The notes: generated from the sequence alone by a model not told the origin. Shown: positions 43,416 through 52,795, numbered from the stretch's first letter. The stretch is DNA of 64,000 nucleotides from AC-32 sp963715575 (GCA_963715575.1 OY970250.1:2604001-2668000), one strand, 5' to 3'. Program-made: numbers and translations.

Positions 43416-45596
43416 CTAGAGCGCGTCGCTCAACTGCGGCAGCGACGACTCGTCCACCAGCACCCGGCGCGGCTTCGAGCCCTCGTAGCCCGAGATGATG
43501 CCCCGGCGCTCGAGCATGTCGATCAGCCGGCCGGCTCTCGTGTAGCCGACGCGCAGGCGCCGCTGGAGCAGGGAAACCGAGGCGGTCTGGGTCTGAACGA
43601 CGACCTCGATCGCCTTCTCCAGCAGCGGGTCCTCGTCCGGGTCGAAGTCTCCGTCGACGTCGTCGTGATCTCCGGAGGCCTCTGGAGCCTCCAGCAGCGA
43701 CTCGTCCAGCTCCTGGGCGCGCTGGGCACGGCACTGCTCGACGATCAGGGCGATCTCCTCCTCGGTCACGAACGCGCCCTGGAGCCGCTGCAGGCGCGAG
43801 GTGCCGAGCGGCTTGAAGAGCATGTCCCCCTGCCCGAGCAGGCTCTCGGCGCCGGCCTGGTCGAGGATCACGCGCGAGTCGGTCTGGCTGGAGACCGCGA
43901 AGGCGATCCGGCTGGGCACGTTCGCCTTGATCATCCCCGTGATCACGTCCACCGACGGCCGCTGCGTGGCGAGCACGAGGTGGATCCCGACCGCGCGCGA
44001 CTTCTGCGCGAGCCGGATGACCGCGTCCTCGACCTCCTGCGGCGAGATCATCATCAGGTCGGCGAGCTCGTCGATCACGACGAGCAGGTATGGCAGCGTG
44101 GCCTCGCCGCGGGAGCGCAGAGCGCGGTTCGCCTCGGCCAGGTTGCGGGCGCGCACGGCCGAGAGTCGCTCGTAGCGGCGCTCCATCTCGGCGACGACGT
44201 TGCGCAGCACCGAGGCGGCCTCCTTCGGGCTCGAGACGACCGGTGTCAGCAGGTGCGGGATCGACTCGTAGTAGTTGAGCTCGATCCGCTTCGGGTCGAT
44301 CAGGATCATCCGCACCTCGTCGGGCGTCGAGCGCAGCAGCACCGAGGTGAGGATCGTGTTGATGCAGCCCGACTTGCCCGAGCCGGTGGTGCCGGCGATC
44401 AGGATGTGCGGCATGCGCGCCAGGTCGGTCCACACGGACTGGCCCGAGATGTCCTTGCCGAGCCAGACCGAGAGCGGGCTCGAGGTGGCCGGCAGGTCGT
44501 CGTAGATGTCCCCGAGCGTGACGAGGTTCGGGCTCGTGTTCGGCAGCTCGACGCCGACCGCCTGCTTGCCCGGAATCGGCGCGAGGATGCGGATCTCCGT
44601 CGTCGCCAGCGCGTAGGAGAGGTCGTCCTTCAGGCCCGCGACCTTGGAGACCTTCGTCCCGGGCGCGAGCTGCAACTCGTAGCGCGTCACACGCGGGCCC
44701 GAGATCTGGCCGATCACGGTCGCGTCGACGCCGAAGTTGGCGAGCGTCTGGACGAGCGCCTCCGCGACCCGGGCGGAGTGGTCGGCGTCGGGGCCGGCGC
44801 CCGGAGCGGAGCGGCGCAGGAGCGCGCGGTCCGGCAGGCGGTACTCGGCCTGGGGCTCGCCCGTGACGTCGAAGAGGCTCTCCTGGTCGGGCTCGTCCTC
44901 CTGCGGGAACCCGGGCGGGCCCTCGGAGACCAGCTCGGGAAACTCGTTCACGACGTCCACCGGCGGCGCGAGCGGAGCCGGAGGCGCGAGCGGCGCGAGC
45001 GTTGCGGCGCCCTCGAGCAGCTGCAGCCGCGGCTCCGGCCGGCGCGGCGGGATCGTCTTGCGCGCGGCGCGGTGCACGGCCCGCCCCGACGAGCGGAGCA
45101 TCGCGCCCGCCGAGGCGCCGGTTACGAGCAGGGCGCCCGCGAGCAGGGTCAGGATCCCGGCGATCGCGACCCCGGTCGAGCCGATCGCCAGCGCGAGCCC
45201 GCCGCCGAGCAGGGTGCCCACGTAGCCGCCCTCGTCCTTGCCGAGCGTGATCATCAGGCCGCACGCCAGCACGGCGAGGCCGGTCCGGAACGGGCGCACG
45301 TCGACGAGGTCGCTGCGCGTGACCATCAGCGCCCCCACGATCGCCAGCGCGGCCGGCAGGCCGAGCGTCGCGCTACCGATCAGCGCGTCGAGCCCCTCGC
45401 CGATCCAGAGCCCGACGTACCCGCCGTTCCAGTCGGCCCAGACGACGAAGCCGAGGAACACGCCCAGCGCGAGCAGCCCGAGCCCGATCAGCTCAGGATG
45501 CTGGTGCCCCTCGGCCTTCTTCGCCCCGCGCTTGCGCCGTTTGACGCGTGCGGGCACGCGCGGCCTGAGGGTGCGCTTTTTCCGACGGCGCGCCAT
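43416..45596 (-). CDS. ftsK: DNA translocase FtsK/SpoIIIE
   Basis: This 726-residue DNA pump works in chromosome segregation at the septum. It has a basic N terminus, four membrane helices (about 38-170), a Pro-rich linker (about 195-260) and the motor with ILIAGTTGSGKSGCINT (Walker A) and LLVVIDELADLMM (Walker B). SRIAFAVSSQTDSRVILDQ and a C-terminal gamma winged helix (VSLLQRRLRVGYTRAGRLIDMLE) that reads KOPS-type DNA sites complete it. Standard for actinobacteria. The small membrane protein gene lies 39 bp upstream. Confidence 0.95.
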   Translation of the reverse strand: MARRRKKRTLRPRVPARVKRRKRGAKKAEGHQHPELIGLGLLALGVFLGFVVWADWNGGYVGLWIGEGLDALIGSATLGLPAALAIVGALMVTRSDLVDVRPFRTGLAVLACGLMITLGKDEGGYVGTLLGGGLALAIGSTGVAIAGILTLLAGALLVTGASAGAMLRSSGRAVHRAARKTIPPRRPEPRLQLLEGAATLAPLAPPAPLAPPVDVVNEFPELVSEGPPGFPQEDEPDQESLFDVTGEPQAEYRLPDRALLRRSAPGAGPDADHSARVAEALVQTLANFGVDATVIGQISGPRVTRYELQLAPGTKVSKVAGLKDDLSYALATTEIRILAPIPGKQAVGVELPNTSPNLVTLGDIYDDLPATSSPLSVWLGKDISGQSVWTDLARMPHILIAGTTGSGKSGCINTILTSVLLRSTPDEVRMILIDPKRIELNYYESIPHLLTPVVSSPKEAASVLRNVVAEMERRYERLSAVRARNLAEANRALRSRGEATLPYLLVVIDELADLMMISPQEVEDAVIRLAQKSRAVGIHLVLATQRPSVDVITGMIKANVPSRIAFAVSSQTDSRVILDQAGAESLLGQGDMLFKPLGTSRLQRLQGAFVTEEEIALIVEQCRAQRAQELDESLLEAPEASGDHDDVDGDFDPDEDPLLEKAIEVVVQTQTASVSLLQRRLRVGYTRAGRLIDMLERRGIISGYEGSKPRRVLVDESSLPQLSDAL

Positions 45597-45635
45597 CGTC
45601 GGTGCTGCTTCGCCGCGCCGCGGCGCTTCCCTTTG

Positions 45636-46034
45636 CTAGCGGCGCTTCTTCAGCTTCGCCGCCTGGCGGCGCTGCTGGCGGTTCATCGGCTCGGGGATCG
45701 CGCCTTCCTCGCCGGCGGCCTCGAGCCACGCGCGGCGCTCGGCGGCGCTCAGGCGGGACATGGCCGCCTGCGCCTTCTGCGGGTCGTGCTGGACGCCGCT
45801 GCGCTCCAGCTTCGCGATCGCGCTCGCGAGCTCCGGGTTCTTGCGCTCCAGGTTGGCCTTCGACGCCTTCTGCAGCCAGCGCTTGAGGAACGGCACCTTC
45901 ATCAGCGCCAGCGCCATCGGGCGCACGTAGCGGCCGCCCTGCACCCGCGCGAGCAGGTTCAGCGCGATCAGCAGGATCAGCAGCCCGACGAGGATGTAGA
46001 CCGGGATCAGCAGAGTGACGATGTCGCCAAACAC
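45636..46034 (-). CDS. Small membrane-anchored basic protein of unknown function
   Basis: This 132-residue protein has one N-terminal membrane helix (about 5-28), a helical middle rich in Lys and Arg, and a very basic end RQQRRQAAKLKKRR. The GTG start is 7 nt after a TAGGCT -10 box. It lies between nucleoside hydrolase and ftsK. No family is recognised. Confidence 0.65.
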   Translation of the reverse strand: MFGDIVTLLIPVYILVGLLILLIALNLLARVQGGRYVRPMALALMKVPFLKRWLQKASKANLERKNPELASAIAKLERSGVQHDPQKAQAAMSRLSAAERRAWLEAAGEEGAIPEPMNRQQRRQAAKLKKRR

Positions 46035-46039
46035 GGCGC

Positions 46040-46942
46040 TTAGCCTAACCGGGCGAGCCGTTCTTGGAGGAGGCCGACGAAGCGCTCCGAGTCGATCCCG
46101 ACGGCGACGTTCGCGGTCGGCTCGAGGCCGGTGCGGCGCCAGAGGTCGACGACCGTGCGGCCCCGGCAGAGCTCCGACTCGGTCTCGATGCGGACGTTCA
46201 AGCGCTCCACCTCCAGCAGCTCCGGGTCGATCACGTGCGCCACCGCGACCGCATCGTGGATCGGCGAGCCATCCCAGCCGTAGACCGCGCGGTGGAAGCC
46301 GCCGTAGAAGTCGAGTAGCTCGGCCACGACCTCTCCGATCCGGCCCGCCTGGCGGAGCTGCGCCGGCTTCACGAGCGCGCGGTGGGTCACGTCCAGCCCG
46401 ACCATGGTCACGTCGAGCCCGCTCGCGAAGACGCGCTGCGCAGCCTCAGGGTCGGCCCAGATGTTGAACTCGGCCGCGGGTGTCGTGTTTCCCTCGGCGA
46501 TCGCGCCGCCCATCAGCACGATCCGCTCCGGCCTGGCTTCCGGGTGGCGTGCCAGCAGGAGCGCGGCGTTCGTGAGCGGGCCGGTCGCGATCAGGGTCGC
46601 GCCCTCGATCCGCTCGGCCAGGAAGTCGACGGCGTGCTGGAGTGAGGGCTCGGCCTGCGGCGGCGGCAGGTCGGGGCCGTCGAGGCCGGTCTCACCGTGG
46701 ACGTCGGCGGCCACCTGCGGCTCGCGCACCAGCGGCCGGCCCGCGCCCGCCGCGACCGGGATCTCGGCGCGGCCGGCCAGCTCGAGCACGCGGATCGCGT
46801 TGGCGGTCGTCTTCTCGAGCGTCTGGTTGCCGGCCACGGTCGTCACGCCGCGCAGCTCGAGCTCGTCGCTGCCGAGCGCGAGCAGCAGCGCGATCGCGTC
46901 GTCGTGGCCGGGGTCGCAGTCGAGCAGGACCGGGATGCTCAT
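46040..46942 (-). CDS. Inosine-uridine-type nucleoside hydrolase
   Basis: This 300-residue enzyme cleaves N-ribosides to base and ribose. The Ca-binding N terminus is VLLDCDPGHDDAIALL. The other family motifs are TTVAGNQTLEKTT, IATGPLTNAALLL, LMGGAIAEGNTTPAAEFNIWADPEAA and SPIHDAVAVAHVI. I chose the ATG at 46940-46942, overlapping the ribokinase stop (ATGA), instead of the longer open frame. With ribokinase directly upstream, released ribose would be phosphorylated at once. Confidence 0.92.
   Translation of the reverse strand: MSIPVLLDCDPGHDDAIALLLALGSDELELRGVTTVAGNQTLEKTTANAIRVLELAGRAEIPVAAGAGRPLVREPQVAADVHGETGLDGPDLPPPQAEPSLQHAVDFLAERIEGATLIATGPLTNAALLLARHPEARPERIVLMGGAIAEGNTTPAAEFNIWADPEAAQRVFASGLDVTMVGLDVTHRALVKPAQLRQAGRIGEVVAELLDFYGGFHRAVYGWDGSPIHDAVAVAHVIDPELLEVERLNVRIETESELCRGRTVVDLWRRTGLEPTANVAVGIDSERFVGLLQERLARLG
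46042..46047 (-). promoter_or_regulatory. -10 box TAGGCT for the small membrane protein gene
   Basis: TAGGCT on the minus strand is 7 nt before the GTG at 46034 and overlaps the stop region of the nucleoside hydrolase gene. Confidence 0.4.
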
Positions 46943-47754
46943 GAGGCGAGCATTGCATCGACTTCCGCCGCCGTCGGCAGCGAGGGCTGCGCACCGGCGC
47001 GCGAGGCAGCGATGGCGCCCGCAGCGCACGCTCGGCGCAAGGCCTCTTCGCGGTCTCGCTCCTCGAGCAGCGAGACGACGAGACAAGCGGTGAAGGCGTC
47101 GCCGGCCGCCGTCCCGTCGACGGCCCGGACGCGTGGCGCGGCCGCTCGAACCACCTCTTCCCCACCCTCGATCAGCACAGCCCCTTCGTCGCCGAGGGTC
47201 AGCGCGAGTAGGCGCGGCGGCTCGGGCAGGGAGTCGAGCTCGTAGCGGTTGACCACGACCAGCTCGGCCGCGCGCACGACCTCCGCGGGGATCGGCCGCG
47301 CCGGCGCGGCGTTGAGGAAGAAGCGGTCGGCGCTCTCGGCTGCCGACGCCACCGTCTCGTCTGAGACCTCGAGCTCGGCGAGCACGTTGCCGCCGGCCTC
47401 GACCCGCCCCACCTGCGCGTTCGCGCCGGGAGCGACCACGATCACGTTCTCGCCCTCGGCGTCGACGAGGATCACCGCCACGCCGGTCGCCTCGCCCAGC
47501 CCGAGCTGGAAGTCGACGCCGGCTTCGCGCATTCCGGCCAGCGCCTCGTCGGCGAAGACGTCCTCGCCGACCGCGCCCACGAAGCTGACGCGCGCCCCGA
47601 GGCGAGCAGCCGCGACCGCCTGGTTCGCGCCCTTGCCGCCGGGATAGCGGGCGAACGTCGCATCGGTCAGCGTCTCCCCCACCCGCGGCAGCCGCTCGCT
47701 GCGCGCGACCAGGTCGAGGTTGACGGAACCTACGACTACGAGCTCAGGCGGCAA
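46939..47754 (-). CDS. rbsK: Ribokinase
   Basis: This PfkB-family sugar kinase of 271 residues phosphorylates ribose at O5. It has VVGSVNLDLVARSERLPRVGET at the start, the PGGKGANQAVAAARLG signature, and the anion-hole/catalytic motif DGTAAGDAFTA (usually DTTGAGD). It is coupled to nucleoside hydrolase by ATGA and overlaps the unknown gene upstream by 11 bp. Confidence 0.9.
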   Translation of the reverse strand: MPPELVVVGSVNLDLVARSERLPRVGETLTDATFARYPGGKGANQAVAAARLGARVSFVGAVGEDVFADEALAGMREAGVDFQLGLGEATGVAVILVDAEGENVIVVAPGANAQVGRVEAGGNVLAELEVSDETVASAAESADRFFLNAAPARPIPAEVVRAAELVVVNRYELDSLPEPPRLLALTLGDEGAVLIEGGEEVVRAAAPRVRAVDGTAAGDAFTACLVVSLLEERDREEALRRACAAGAIAASRAGAQPSLPTAAEVDAMLAS

Positions 47755-48298
47755 GCGCGCGCAGGTCGTCCACGGCTCGGCCGAGCAGGTTCTCGCGCAG
47801 GTCGAAGAGGCCGGCCCAGAGCGAGGAGCGGTCGGGCGCGGAACGGATCCGGGCCGCGTCGTCGAGCCCGGCCAGCGCCCGCAGGAAGACCGCCAGCTCG
47901 AGGTAGGCCTGGGCGACTCGCACCGACGAGCAGCGCACGCCGGCGCGGTGCAGCACCGGCGCCCACTCGATCAGCTCGGCCGCGCCGGGTGCGCCGTACC
48001 AGGAGCGACCCTCGGCGCGCTCGGGCTCGAGCTCGAGCAGGTAGCGCCCGAGCGGCCCCTCGAGGCCGGCGAGCGCCGTCTCCGCCCGGTCGGCCGCGCG
48101 CCGCAGTGCCGCCTGCCGCCCGCCCGGCGTCGAGGGAGCGGCGTCGCCGCGGCCCCAGCGCTCGAGCAGCCGGCAGAAGGCGAGCGAGGCAACCGAGGCT
48201 GCGTTCACCTGCCGGATCAGACGTTCTGCCGTGTCCGCCTCGGCCGCGTGGTCGAGCAGCACGTCCGCCCAGCCAGGCTCGGCGCGGAGGGTGCTCAT
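47744..48298 (-). CDS. Helical protein of unknown function between rnj and rbsK
   Basis: This 184-residue, almost entirely helical, Ala/Leu/Arg-rich protein has no signal peptide or membrane helix. Its start overlaps the rnj stop by ATGA and its end overlaps rbsK by 11 bp, so it is a coupled, real gene. No known domain is recognised. Confidence 0.6.
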   Translation of the reverse strand: MSTLRAEPGWADVLLDHAAEADTAERLIRQVNAASVASLAFCRLLERWGRGDAAPSTPGGRQAALRRAADRAETALAGLEGPLGRYLLELEPERAEGRSWYGAPGAAELIEWAPVLHRAGVRCSSVRVAQAYLELAVFLRALAGLDDAARIRSAPDRSSLWAGLFDLRENLLGRAVDDLRALAA

Positions 48299-49953
48299 AC
48301 CTCGACCACGACCGGCAGGATCATGGGCCGGCGCTTGGTGCGGTCGTAGATCAGCTGGCCGAGCCCGTCGTGCAGGTGCTCTTGCAGCAGCTTGATCTCG
48401 GTGACGTTGTCCCTCACGAGCTCGTCGAGCACCCGCTGGGCCTCCTCGCGCATCTCCTCGAGCAGCGGCTCACCCGGCTCGGCGAATCCGCGGGCGATCA
48501 GCTCGGGCTTGCCGGCGACCGAGCCGTTGCTGCCGCCGAGCGTGGCGACGACGATCAGCACGCCGTCCTCGGACAGGTGCCGCCGGTCGCGCAGCGCGAC
48601 GTCCTGCACGTCGCCGACGCCCAGGCCGTCCACGAAGGTGACGCCGGCCTCGACCTGCCCGGTCAGGTAGGCGCCGGCCTCGTCGAGCTCCACCACGGAG
48701 CCGTTCTCGGCGAGCACGATCCGGTTCTCGGGAATCCCGCCCTCGATCGCCAGCCGTGCATGGGCGGCCAGCATCCGGAACTCGCCGTGCACCGGCATGA
48801 CCGACTTCGGCCGCACGAGCCCGAGCATCGTCCGCAGCTCCTCGGCGTGGCCGTGGCCGGAGACGTGTACCGGCGCGATCTCCTGGTGCAGGACCTCGGC
48901 GCCGTTCTTGGCGAGCTGGTTGATCGCGTCGTGGACGGCTAGCTCGTTCCCCGGGACTGGCTTGGCCGAGATGATCACCGTGTCGCCGGCCTCGACCTTG
49001 ACGTCGCGGTGGTCGCCGTAGGCGATCCGCACCAGCGCCGAGAGCGGCTCGCCCTGGCTGCCGGTGCAGAGGACCAGCACGTCGCCGGGCGCGTAGTCGT
49101 CGAGCTCCTTCGGCTGGATCAGCACCTCGTCCGGCACCTCGATGTAGCCGAGGTTGCGGGCGATGTTCACGTTCTTTCGCATCGAGCGGCCGACGACGCA
49201 GACCTTGCGGCCGACCTCGACCGCCACGTCGATCGCCTGCTGCATGCGGTGGACGTTCGAGGCGAACGAGGCGACGAGGATCCGGCCGGTGCGCGGCGGG
49301 ATCAGCTGGCGGAAGGCCTCACCGACGAGCCGCTCCGAACCGGTCACGCCCGGGCGCTCGGCGTTCGTCGAGTCGCCGAGGAAGAGGTCGACGCCGCGGT
49401 TGCCGAGCTCGGCCAGCCGGCCGACGTCGGTGCGCAGGCCGTCCACTGGCGTGTGGTCGAGCTTGTAGTCGCCGGTGTGCAGGATCCGCCCTCCGGGCGT
49501 GTCGAGCACGATCGCGACCGCGTCCGGGATCGAGTGCGCGACGCGGATGAACTCCACCTTGAACGGCCCGATCTCCACCGGCTCGCCGTCGGGATCGGCC
49601 TCGCGCAGCTCGGTCGAGCGCAGCAGGCCGTGCTCGTCGAGCTTGGATTTGATCAACCCGAGCGTCAGCCGCGTCGCCCAGACCTCCTGGACGCGCGCCT
49701 CGCGCAGCAGGTACGGGAGCGCGCCGACGTGGTCCTCGTGCCCGTGCGTAAGCAGCACCGCGCGCACCGGCTTGTCGCGGTCGACGAGGTACGAGAAGTC
49801 GGGCAGGATCAGATCGACGCCGAGGTGCTCGTCACGCGGAAACGCGAGCCCGGCGTCGATCACGACCGCCTCGCCGTCGGCCTCGATCACGGTCATGTTC
49901 TTGCCCACCTCGCCGAGGCCGCCGAGCGGGATGATCTTGGTGCTTCCAGGCAT
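48295..49953 (-). CDS. rnj: Ribonuclease J
   Basis: This 552-residue metallo-beta-lactamase-fold nuclease with beta-CASP domain has 5'-3' exonuclease and endonuclease activity in mRNA decay and rRNA processing. The zinc motif is LTHGHEDHVGALP, followed by HTGDYKLDHTP, FLGDSTNAERPG and the beta-CASP loop FASNVHRMQQ. The C-terminal part has MPVHGEFRML and a short RNase J tail. The ATG at 49951-49953 is 6 nt after TACACT, so it is probably leaderless. Confidence 0.95.
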   Translation of the reverse strand: MPGSTKIIPLGGLGEVGKNMTVIEADGEAVVIDAGLAFPRDEHLGVDLILPDFSYLVDRDKPVRAVLLTHGHEDHVGALPYLLREARVQEVWATRLTLGLIKSKLDEHGLLRSTELREADPDGEPVEIGPFKVEFIRVAHSIPDAVAIVLDTPGGRILHTGDYKLDHTPVDGLRTDVGRLAELGNRGVDLFLGDSTNAERPGVTGSERLVGEAFRQLIPPRTGRILVASFASNVHRMQQAIDVAVEVGRKVCVVGRSMRKNVNIARNLGYIEVPDEVLIQPKELDDYAPGDVLVLCTGSQGEPLSALVRIAYGDHRDVKVEAGDTVIISAKPVPGNELAVHDAINQLAKNGAEVLHQEIAPVHVSGHGHAEELRTMLGLVRPKSVMPVHGEFRMLAAHARLAIEGGIPENRIVLAENGSVVELDEAGAYLTGQVEAGVTFVDGLGVGDVQDVALRDRRHLSEDGVLIVVATLGGSNGSVAGKPELIARGFAEPGEPLLEEMREEAQRVLDELVRDNVTEIKLLQEHLHDGLGQLIYDRTKRRPMILPVVVEV

Positions 49954-49959
49954 CGACGC

Positions 49960-49965
49960 AGTGTA
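49960..49965 (-). promoter_or_regulatory. -10 box TACACT for rnj
   Basis: TACACT on the minus strand is followed by 6 nt and the rnj ATG, with no ribosome site. Confidence 0.45.
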
Positions 49966-49985
49966 GGGCAGTCTGTAGGTCTAAC

Positions 49986-50004
49986 GGGTTCGCGAGTTGA
50001 ACCC
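49986..50004. promoter_or_regulatory. Inverted repeat GGGTTC-N7-GAACCC between rnj and the HD-GYP gene
   Basis: This perfect 6-bp inverted repeat lies in the 64-bp divergent spacer, where a bound protein could control both genes. It also covers an alternative TTG start (49997) of the HD-GYP gene. Confidence 0.35.
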
Positions 50005-50017
50005 GATACATCCAGCG

Positions 50018-51904
50018 ATGCGGCTCTCCGTCCTCGCGTACGCGACCGTCGCGGCCGGTCTCGGTGTCACCGTGGCCGGAGCGATCGCGGCTGCCGGCCG
50101 TCCGTTGACGGCGCTGGCGCTGTTCGGCGCGGCCGCGCTGGCCGCCGAGCTGCTCGAGGAGCCCGAGAGCGCCCGCATTCGCGAGCCGCTCGGGCCCGGA
50201 GTCTTTCGCGTCGCCTCCGGGGTCGATCTCGCGGCCGTGATCGTGCTCGGGCCCTGGCGCGGCGCGCTCGTCGCCGGAACTGCGGCCCTGCTCGCAAGGG
50301 TCGTGCGCGGCTCGTGGCGCCATGCCGCCTTCCAGGCGTCGGCCTTCGCGCTCGCCTCGGTGGCCGCCGGCTATGCCTTCGCGCTCGGCGGCGGGCAGGC
50401 GGGACACCTCGCGCTGCCGGACGACCTCGTGCCCCTGACCGCGCTCGCGCTCGTGTACCTGCTCGTCTCGCGCCTGCTGCTGCAGGTCGTCGGCGGGCTC
50501 GAGGTGCTGCAGCCCGACTTCGCCGCCGCCGCGGCAGAGGCCGGCCTCGGCGCGATCCTCGCCCTCTTCGCGCTCAACCACCCGTGGAACGTGATCGCGG
50601 TCGTGCCGGTCGCGCTGGCCGTCAACCAGGCCCACGCGCGCGTGCGGCGCTCGCGGCAGGAGACGCTCCACGCGCTCGAGACCTTCGCCAACATCGTCGA
50701 CGAGCGCGACCCCTGGACCTACCGCCACTCGATCCGCGTCGCCGGCTACGTCGACTCGCTCGCGCGCGCGCTCGGCCTGCCCTACTCGGACATCGACCGC
50801 CTGCGCTGGGCCGCGCGCCTGCACGACCTCGGCAAGGTCGCGGTCGACGCGGCCGTCCTTAGCAAGCCCGGCAAGCTTCGGCCGAACGAGTGGAGCACGG
50901 TCTGGCGCGCGCCCCGCCTCTCGGCCCGGCTCCTCCGCCGGTTCGAGGTCTCGGCCGCCGAGGCCCGGGCAGTCGAGTACCACCGCGAGCGCTACGACGG
51001 CCGCGGCTACTACGGGATCCCGGCCGAAGACCAGCCGTTGGCCGCACAGTTCCTGGTCGTCGCCGACAGCTTCGACGCGATGACCAGCGACCGGCCCTAC
51101 CGCGCCGGCCTGAGCATGGACGAGGCCCTGGCGGAGATCGAGCGCAACATCGGCACGCAGTTCCACCCGACGGTCGCGAAGGCGTTCGTCGCGCTCCAAC
51201 GCGGCCAGGATCCGTTCTCCGTCCTCACGGCCGAGGAGCGCGAGCAGATTCGCAGCGCCTCGACCCCGTACCGGGTGGCCGACATCCGCGGCTCACACCG
51301 CCTGCGGGAACGGCCGGAGCTGATCGGTCTCGCGGGTGTGATCACCGCCCTCGGCGGCTTCGGGCTCGATCAGCTCTGGCTCGTCGGTATGGGCCTGGCC
51401 GCGGCGGCGACCGGCTTCGCGCTCCAGGCCTGGCTGCAGCTTCGCTCCAACCGGCTCGCCCGCGCCCTGGCGGACGCGCTGGCAGCCGGTGACCGTCCAC
51501 GTGTCTTCGAGGCGCTCGAGAGCCTGCTGCGGGAGACGGCGCGGAGCGAATGGGTTGCGCTCGTCCAGTGGCAGGAGGATGGGCTCGGCGGCGAAATCGA
51601 GCTCGCTCGCGGCAACGGCCCTCCGGAGATCGCCCTGATGAGCTGGCTCGTGCGTGAGGCCGAGTCGCGAGACGACCTGCTTGTCACGTCGGCGCACGAG
51701 CTCGGCGGCGACGGCGCGTACGTTGCCCTCCCTCTCCGCCGGGAGAACAGCGCCCTCACCGGCTTCCTCGTCTTGCACAGCCCAAGCGCACTCCAGCGTC
51801 ACGTCGCCAGTGCGCTCAACTCGTCGCTCGACGCGATCGGCCTTGCCCTGGCCCCGCGGCCCTCAGAGGCCGAGCCCGCGCCCGTGACCGCCGCGACGGG
51901 TTAG
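50018..51904 (+). CDS. Membrane HD-GYP-type phosphodiesterase with variant GYY motif and GAF-like tail
   Basis: This protein of about 628 residues has six to seven N-terminal membrane helices and then an HD-GYP domain with TYRHSIRVAGY, LHDLGKVAVDAAVL, EYHRERYDGRGYYGIP and ADSFDAMTSDRPYR. A membrane hairpin (about 445-480) and a C-terminal GAF-like region follow. The diagnostic GYP is GYY here, but the HD, HHE-like and metal residues are kept, so c-di-GMP hydrolysis is plausible but not certain. The ATG at 50018 is preferred; a TTG at 49997 adds seven residues. It ends 1 bp before the dapA stop. Confidence 0.85.
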   Translation: MRLSVLAYATVAAGLGVTVAGAIAAAGRPLTALALFGAAALAAELLEEPESARIREPLGPGVFRVASGVDLAAVIVLGPWRGALVAGTAALLARVVRGSWRHAAFQASAFALASVAAGYAFALGGGQAGHLALPDDLVPLTALALVYLLVSRLLLQVVGGLEVLQPDFAAAAAEAGLGAILALFALNHPWNVIAVVPVALAVNQAHARVRRSRQETLHALETFANIVDERDPWTYRHSIRVAGYVDSLARALGLPYSDIDRLRWAARLHDLGKVAVDAAVLSKPGKLRPNEWSTVWRAPRLSARLLRRFEVSAAEARAVEYHRERYDGRGYYGIPAEDQPLAAQFLVVADSFDAMTSDRPYRAGLSMDEALAEIERNIGTQFHPTVAKAFVALQRGQDPFSVLTAEEREQIRSASTPYRVADIRGSHRLRERPELIGLAGVITALGGFGLDQLWLVGMGLAAAATGFALQAWLQLRSNRLARALADALAAGDRPRVFEALESLLRETARSEWVALVQWQEDGLGGEIELARGNGPPEIALMSWLVREAESRDDLLVTSAHELGGDGAYVALPLRRENSALTGFLVLHSPSALQRHVASALNSSLDAIGLALAPRPSEAEPAPVTAATG

Positions 51905-52783
51905 CTAGGCCACCCGCTCGAGCAGCCGCAGCCGCTCGAGGCAGTCACGGATCCGGGCGACCTCGTCTTCGCTCGCCTCGACAAGCGGCAGGCGAACGCC
52001 CCCGACGTCGTGGCCGAGCAGGTTCAGCGCCGCCTTGATCTGGATCGGCCCGGTGACGACGCCGATCAGCTCGTAGGCCGGCGCGAGCTCATCATCGAGC
52101 CGGCGTGCTTCCTCGAGGTCGCCCGCGCGTGCCAGCCGGACGAGCTCCTTCACCTGAGGGCCGACGACGTGGGTGTGCACGCAGACGCCGCCGCGCCCGC
52201 CGAGCTCGACGAACGGCAGCACGAGGTTGTCGTCGCCGGCGTAGAGGTCGAGCCCGAGCTCGACGATGTGCCGGGCCTGGCCGAGGTCGGCGTTGGACTG
52301 CTTGACCGCCTTGACGCTCGGGATCTGCGCGAGCCGGGTCATCGTCTCCGGCTCGATGTTGATCACGCAGCGGCCGGGGATGTTGTAGGCGATGACCGGC
52401 AGCTCGGTGGCGGCGGCGACCGCCTCGAAGTGGGCGACGATCCCGCGCTGAGGCGGTTTGTTGTAGTAGGGCGTGACGACCAGCACGGCGTGCGCGCCGG
52501 CCTCCTGCGCCTGCCGGGTCAGCTCGATCGAGTGCGCGGTCGAGTTCGTGCCAGTGCCGGCGACCACGGTCGCGCGATCGCCGATCGCCTCGAGCGCGGC
52601 GCGGATCAGCCCGGTGCGCTCCTCCTCGGAGAGCGTCGATGCCTCTCCGGTCGTGCCGTTGACGACGACGCCGTCGGAGCCGTTGTCGACGAGAAACGCG
52701 CACAGCTCGTGGTAGCGGTCGTAGTCCACGGCCCCGTCGGCGTCGAACGGCGTGACAGTCGCGGTCAGGACTTCGCCGAGCAC
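51905..52783 (-). CDS. dapA: 4-hydroxy-tetrahydrodipicolinate synthase
   Basis: It condenses pyruvate and aspartate semialdehyde, the first committed step to diaminopimelate and lysine. The 292-residue protein has NGTTGEASTLSEEE, PYYNKPPQ, the proton-relay Tyr in AYNIPGR and the Schiff-base Lys in VKAVKQSN. The GTG start is 6 nt after TAGAAT, so it has its own leaderless promoter even though dapB lies upstream in the same direction. Confidence 0.95.
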   Translation of the reverse strand: MLGEVLTATVTPFDADGAVDYDRYHELCAFLVDNGSDGVVVNGTTGEASTLSEEERTGLIRAALEAIGDRATVVAGTGTNSTAHSIELTRQAQEAGAHAVLVVTPYYNKPPQRGIVAHFEAVAAATELPVIAYNIPGRCVINIEPETMTRLAQIPSVKAVKQSNADLGQARHIVELGLDLYAGDDNLVLPFVELGGRGGVCVHTHVVGPQVKELVRLARAGDLEEARRLDDELAPAYELIGVVTGPIQIKAALNLLGHDVGGVRLPLVEASEDEVARIRDCLERLRLLERVA

Positions 52784-52789
52784 GGAGCC

Positions 52790-52795
52790 ATTCTA
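52790..52795 (-). promoter_or_regulatory. -10 box TAGAAT for dapA
   Basis: TAGAAT on the minus strand is followed by exactly 6 nt and the dapA GTG. The 151-bp gap to dapB also holds GC-rich inverted repeats around 52838-52870, possibly the end of the dapB transcript; no lysine riboswitch is recognisable. Confidence 0.5.

Noticed and set aside
44090..44278. Small plus-strand frames within ftsK and other core genes
   Set aside because: They are antisense shadows with no start signals or homology.
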